Shown here: positions 62,901-64,000 of the stretch, piece by piece
Layout of the letters: the number at the start of each line of letters is the position of its first letter
Position numbering within the stretch: position 1 is the stretch's first letter
Source of the DNA: Kordia sp965283645
Lineage (GTDB): Bacteria > Bacteroidota > Bacteroidia > Flavobacteriales > Flavobacteriaceae
Length of the DNA: 64,000 nt
Direction: 5' to 3'
Assembly: GCF_965283645.1 (NCBI RefSeq)
Contig: NZ_CBDIPG010000001.1
Coordinates: forward strand, 4,464,001-4,528,000
The notes under the pieces: generated by a model
The model's database searches: none
What the model was told of the DNA's origin: nothing
What the model saw: only the letters and a program-made list of their open reading frames with translations
Translations under genes and position numbers: made by a program

Positions 62901-64000
62901 CATCAATTAAATAATGAGCTAATTGATTCGATTTTTCATCTAATTCTTTATAACTCATTTTAGCATTTTCATGCACAATTGCTGTTTCGTTTGGTATGCG
63001 AAGTGCTTGCTTTTTGAATTCATCCAATACTGTTTTTCCTAAATATTCAGGTTTTTCGGTTGAATTATAAGTATGTAAAAATGCACTTTCAGCTGTATTG
63101 ATTTTTAATGCACTTGTAATGCTTAAAGTTGGAGTTGCAAAGAACAGTGAAAGAATTTCATTAAAATAAACGGCATAACGTTCAATTGTTGCATCAAGAA
63201 AAAGATCGGTTGCATATTCAAGATTGAATCGAATGCCTTTATCACTTTCAAAACCTGTTAATGAAAGATCAAATTTAGATGTAGTCTGATGATCTTCAAA
63301 GTCAGTAATTCGTTCAATAATTAAATCATTAGTAGTACTTTTCAGAATGTTTGATTGTTTTTTAAAATCGAACATTACATCAAATAATGGATTTCGATCT
63401 GTAGCCCATGAAAGGGACAAATCTGCTACTAATTCTTCAAATGGAAGTTCTTGATTTTCAAAACAAGTTTCAGTTTCTTTCTTTACATTTTTGATGAAAT
63501 CAATATATTTTGTTGTTGGATGTATAGTTGCTTTTAATGGAATTGTGTTTGCAAACAAACCAACCAATTTTTCCATATCAGGATGCGATCTTCCAACAAC
63601 AGAAGTTCCAATAATGATTTCTTTTTGATTGGATAATTTAGAAAGCAATACATAAAAAGCACTTAGTAATACGTTGAAATTGGTGAACTCGTATTTTTTT
63701 GTGAATTCTTGTAATTGTAGTTCATTTTCTTTAGAAAGTTTAAACTGGAAAATTTTTCCATTCGTAGTTTTCTTTTTCCGTGCTTTATCAATTGGTAATT
63801 CTAACGCAGGAATAGTTTCTAATTCTTTTTCTTTCCAGAAATTTCGTTGTGTATCTAAACTTTCTAGATATGCTTTTTGCAATTGCCAAGCCGTAACATC
63901 TTTGTATTGTACGGGTAATGGTTGAAGCGTTTCATCTTCATAAAAAGCCATTAAATCACGAATCAAAATATTTAAAGAAACACCGTCCGAAATAATGTGA
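59926..64000 (-). CDS. NRPS: C-A-T-C, N-terminus beyond the window
   Basis: The frame runs to the right edge, where HIISDGVSLNILI shows the catalytic HHxxxDG motif of a condensation domain being cut. 1357 residues are visible. The adenylation domain reads D-L-T-K-I-G-E-I-G-K, matching the Asn code (Glu at 322 distinguishes it from Asp, which has His). The carrier motif is DFFDLGGQSLKA, followed by a second complete C domain (DIHHIISDAVS). The protein therefore adds asparagine after at least one earlier residue and passes the chain to the Leu module 12 bases downstream. The starter module, including any lipo-initiation domain, lies outside the window. Confidence 0.92.
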   Translation of the reverse strand, partial: HIISDGVSLNILIRDLMAFYEDETLQPLPVQYKDVTAWQLQKAYLESLDTQRNFWKEKELETIPALELPIDKARKKKTTNGKIFQFKLSKENELQLQEFTKKYEFTNFNVLLSAFYVLLSKLSNQKEIIIGTSVVGRSHPDMEKLVGLFANTIPLKATIHPTTKYIDFIKNVKKETETCFENQELPFEELVADLSLSWATDRNPLFDVMFDFKKQSNILKSTTNDLIIERITDFEDHQTTSKFDLSLTGFESDKGIRFNLEYATDLFLDATIERYAVYFNEILSLFFATPTLSITSALKINTAESAFLHTYNSTEKPEYLGKTVLDEFKKQALRIPNETAIVHENAKMSYKELDEKSNQLAHYLIDELHIKPGDLVATLADRSINLLVGILGILKSGAAFVPIDPKYPEERINRILQNAAINTVLTETTYFFEIAINAEHLFALDAQLDGMEQPITSPEIPIKANQLAYIIHTSGTTGIPKGAMISHENLCNYALWATETYIEDDHSCFPLFTSISFDLTMTSIFVPLISGQTIEVYSDKETPTELITNIIKDDRVHLMKLTPTHLKIILNYFQERGISNTNLKSIIVGGEAFSVAIASKIHTLFNGNVTLYNEYGPTETTIGCSVQKYDFQSHTGHAVPIGKPVANTKIYILNEALIQVPLGVFGEVYVSGNSVGLGYLNNSEETQKRFLTNPFQPNTKMYKTGDVAKFTADGELVYHGRNDEQVKIRGFRIETGEIEKEIGTLYPQFQNVLVVVKEDTSGDLVLYAYYISEEEIKEKELREKLATRLPSYMIPNHCIQISEIPMTINGKVKLSELPNISNQKAANYEQPISTTEIELTKVFANILDQNPETIGVTSDFFDLGGQSLKAVTLSARIYEVFKVDISLHEIFKQPNVRTLATYIDRAENSIEKQPILKATPKDFYTTSNAQKRIFLEQQLHQQSTMYNTALKIPLKNIDAKKLETAFNILVQKHEALRTSFHIVENEVVQKIHEENTIPFQTKSFDSLDTIQQIDTTFLIPFQLENPELVRILLVQLPENKNILYFDIHHIISDAVSAKLLIHNLLDLYHGKTISESAITYKDYAEWETTQIETQPTTNFWKQHCANAIPVHLPYDTNSENAPESLIGNEENFVLNTSKTAQLRAFCNSTKLTEATVLLGAFGILLSKISGQEDIIVATPFSERFNEETKHIVGIFIKTFPVRMFPKSEQTTLDFFKEIQAKVWNILEHQKQTIDGTLNIPNDDFLYDILFSYQENEGLTDALQQSGFYDETQPIETIFNEVKSKLIFMIDDQVAEIQLKVAYRKELFLQETIIRLATYYQEIIDAITESKATKIQDIKLQNQLNEVSTELPNMDFDF

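Noticed and set aside
1..64000. CRISPR arrays, tRNA, rRNA, IS elements and prophage genes
   Set aside because: No repeat-spacer pattern, cloverleaf, transposase motif or phage gene was seen by eye. A short tRNA could still be missed.

Overview
The window is AT-rich (roughly one third G+C by eye). It carries SusC/SusD-type outer-membrane uptake genes, a hybrid two-component sensor fused to an AraC output, many lipoprotein signals, almost no Shine-Dalgarno sequences and TAnnTTTG-type -7 promoter boxes. Together these point to the phylum Bacteroidota and most likely a marine member of the Flavobacteriaceae. The mix of a large NRPS locus, several short precursor peptides with an LNKKSIS-type leader and algal-glycan genes is reminiscent of Kordia, but that genus assignment is inference.

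Layout. (1) 0.2-7 kb holds housekeeping and accessory genes: a LolC/E-like ABC permease, a cystathionine beta-synthase-like enzyme, a small membrane protein, two RiPP precursor peptides and a DUF255/YyaL thioredoxin-like lipoprotein. (2) 7.0-28.0 kb, all on the + strand except one precursor peptide, is a carbohydrate-utilisation locus: sugar-porter MFS, cytoplasmic GH3, GPH-type MFS, fructokinase, mannitol 2-dehydrogenase, a 1389-aa HTCS regulator, then SusC, SusD and an FG-GAP/ASPIC lipoprotein. A coherent reading is uptake of a glucoside or mannitol-containing beta-glucan (laminarin M-chains are the obvious candidate), intracellular cleavage, mannitol to fructose, and fructose to fructose-6-phosphate. 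(3) 28.2-35.0 kb has a stand-alone SEFIR/TIR-domain protein, then a minus-strand group of exported enzymes (two GH3 and an SMP-30-type lactonase), with a small gene remnant between two of them. (4) 35.5-35.7 kb has another, very short, precursor peptide.

(5) 35.9-64.0 kb, all minus strand, is a nonribosomal peptide operon that enters the window already in progress at the right edge. In order of transcription it holds a truncated-by-window NRPS (C-A-T-C), an NRPS with half-C-A-T-C, an NRPS with half-C-A-T-C-A-T-E, an NRPS with C-A-T-C-A-T-TE, a cyclic-peptide-type ABC exporter, an aminoglycoside-adenylyltransferase-like protein and a family 2 glycosyltransferase, followed by a terminator. Binding-pocket residues read by hand suggest Asn - Leu - hydrophobic - Ser (then epimerised) - Gln/Glu-like - Pro-like, with more residues upstream of the window.

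The strongest unusual signal is the serine adenylation domain. It is interrupted twice, by a class I methyltransferase between core motifs a2 and a3 and by an FkbM-type methyltransferase between a8 and a9, predicting a doubly methylated or alternatively methylated D-serine. Other points of interest are half condensation domains opening two consecutive NRPSs, four dispersed RiPP precursors with no modification enzymes in the window, a 29-bp element shared upstream of two of those precursors, an unannotated 32-aa membrane peptide directly before susC, and an orphan strong terminator. I saw no rRNA, tRNA, CRISPR array, insertion sequence or replication origin.
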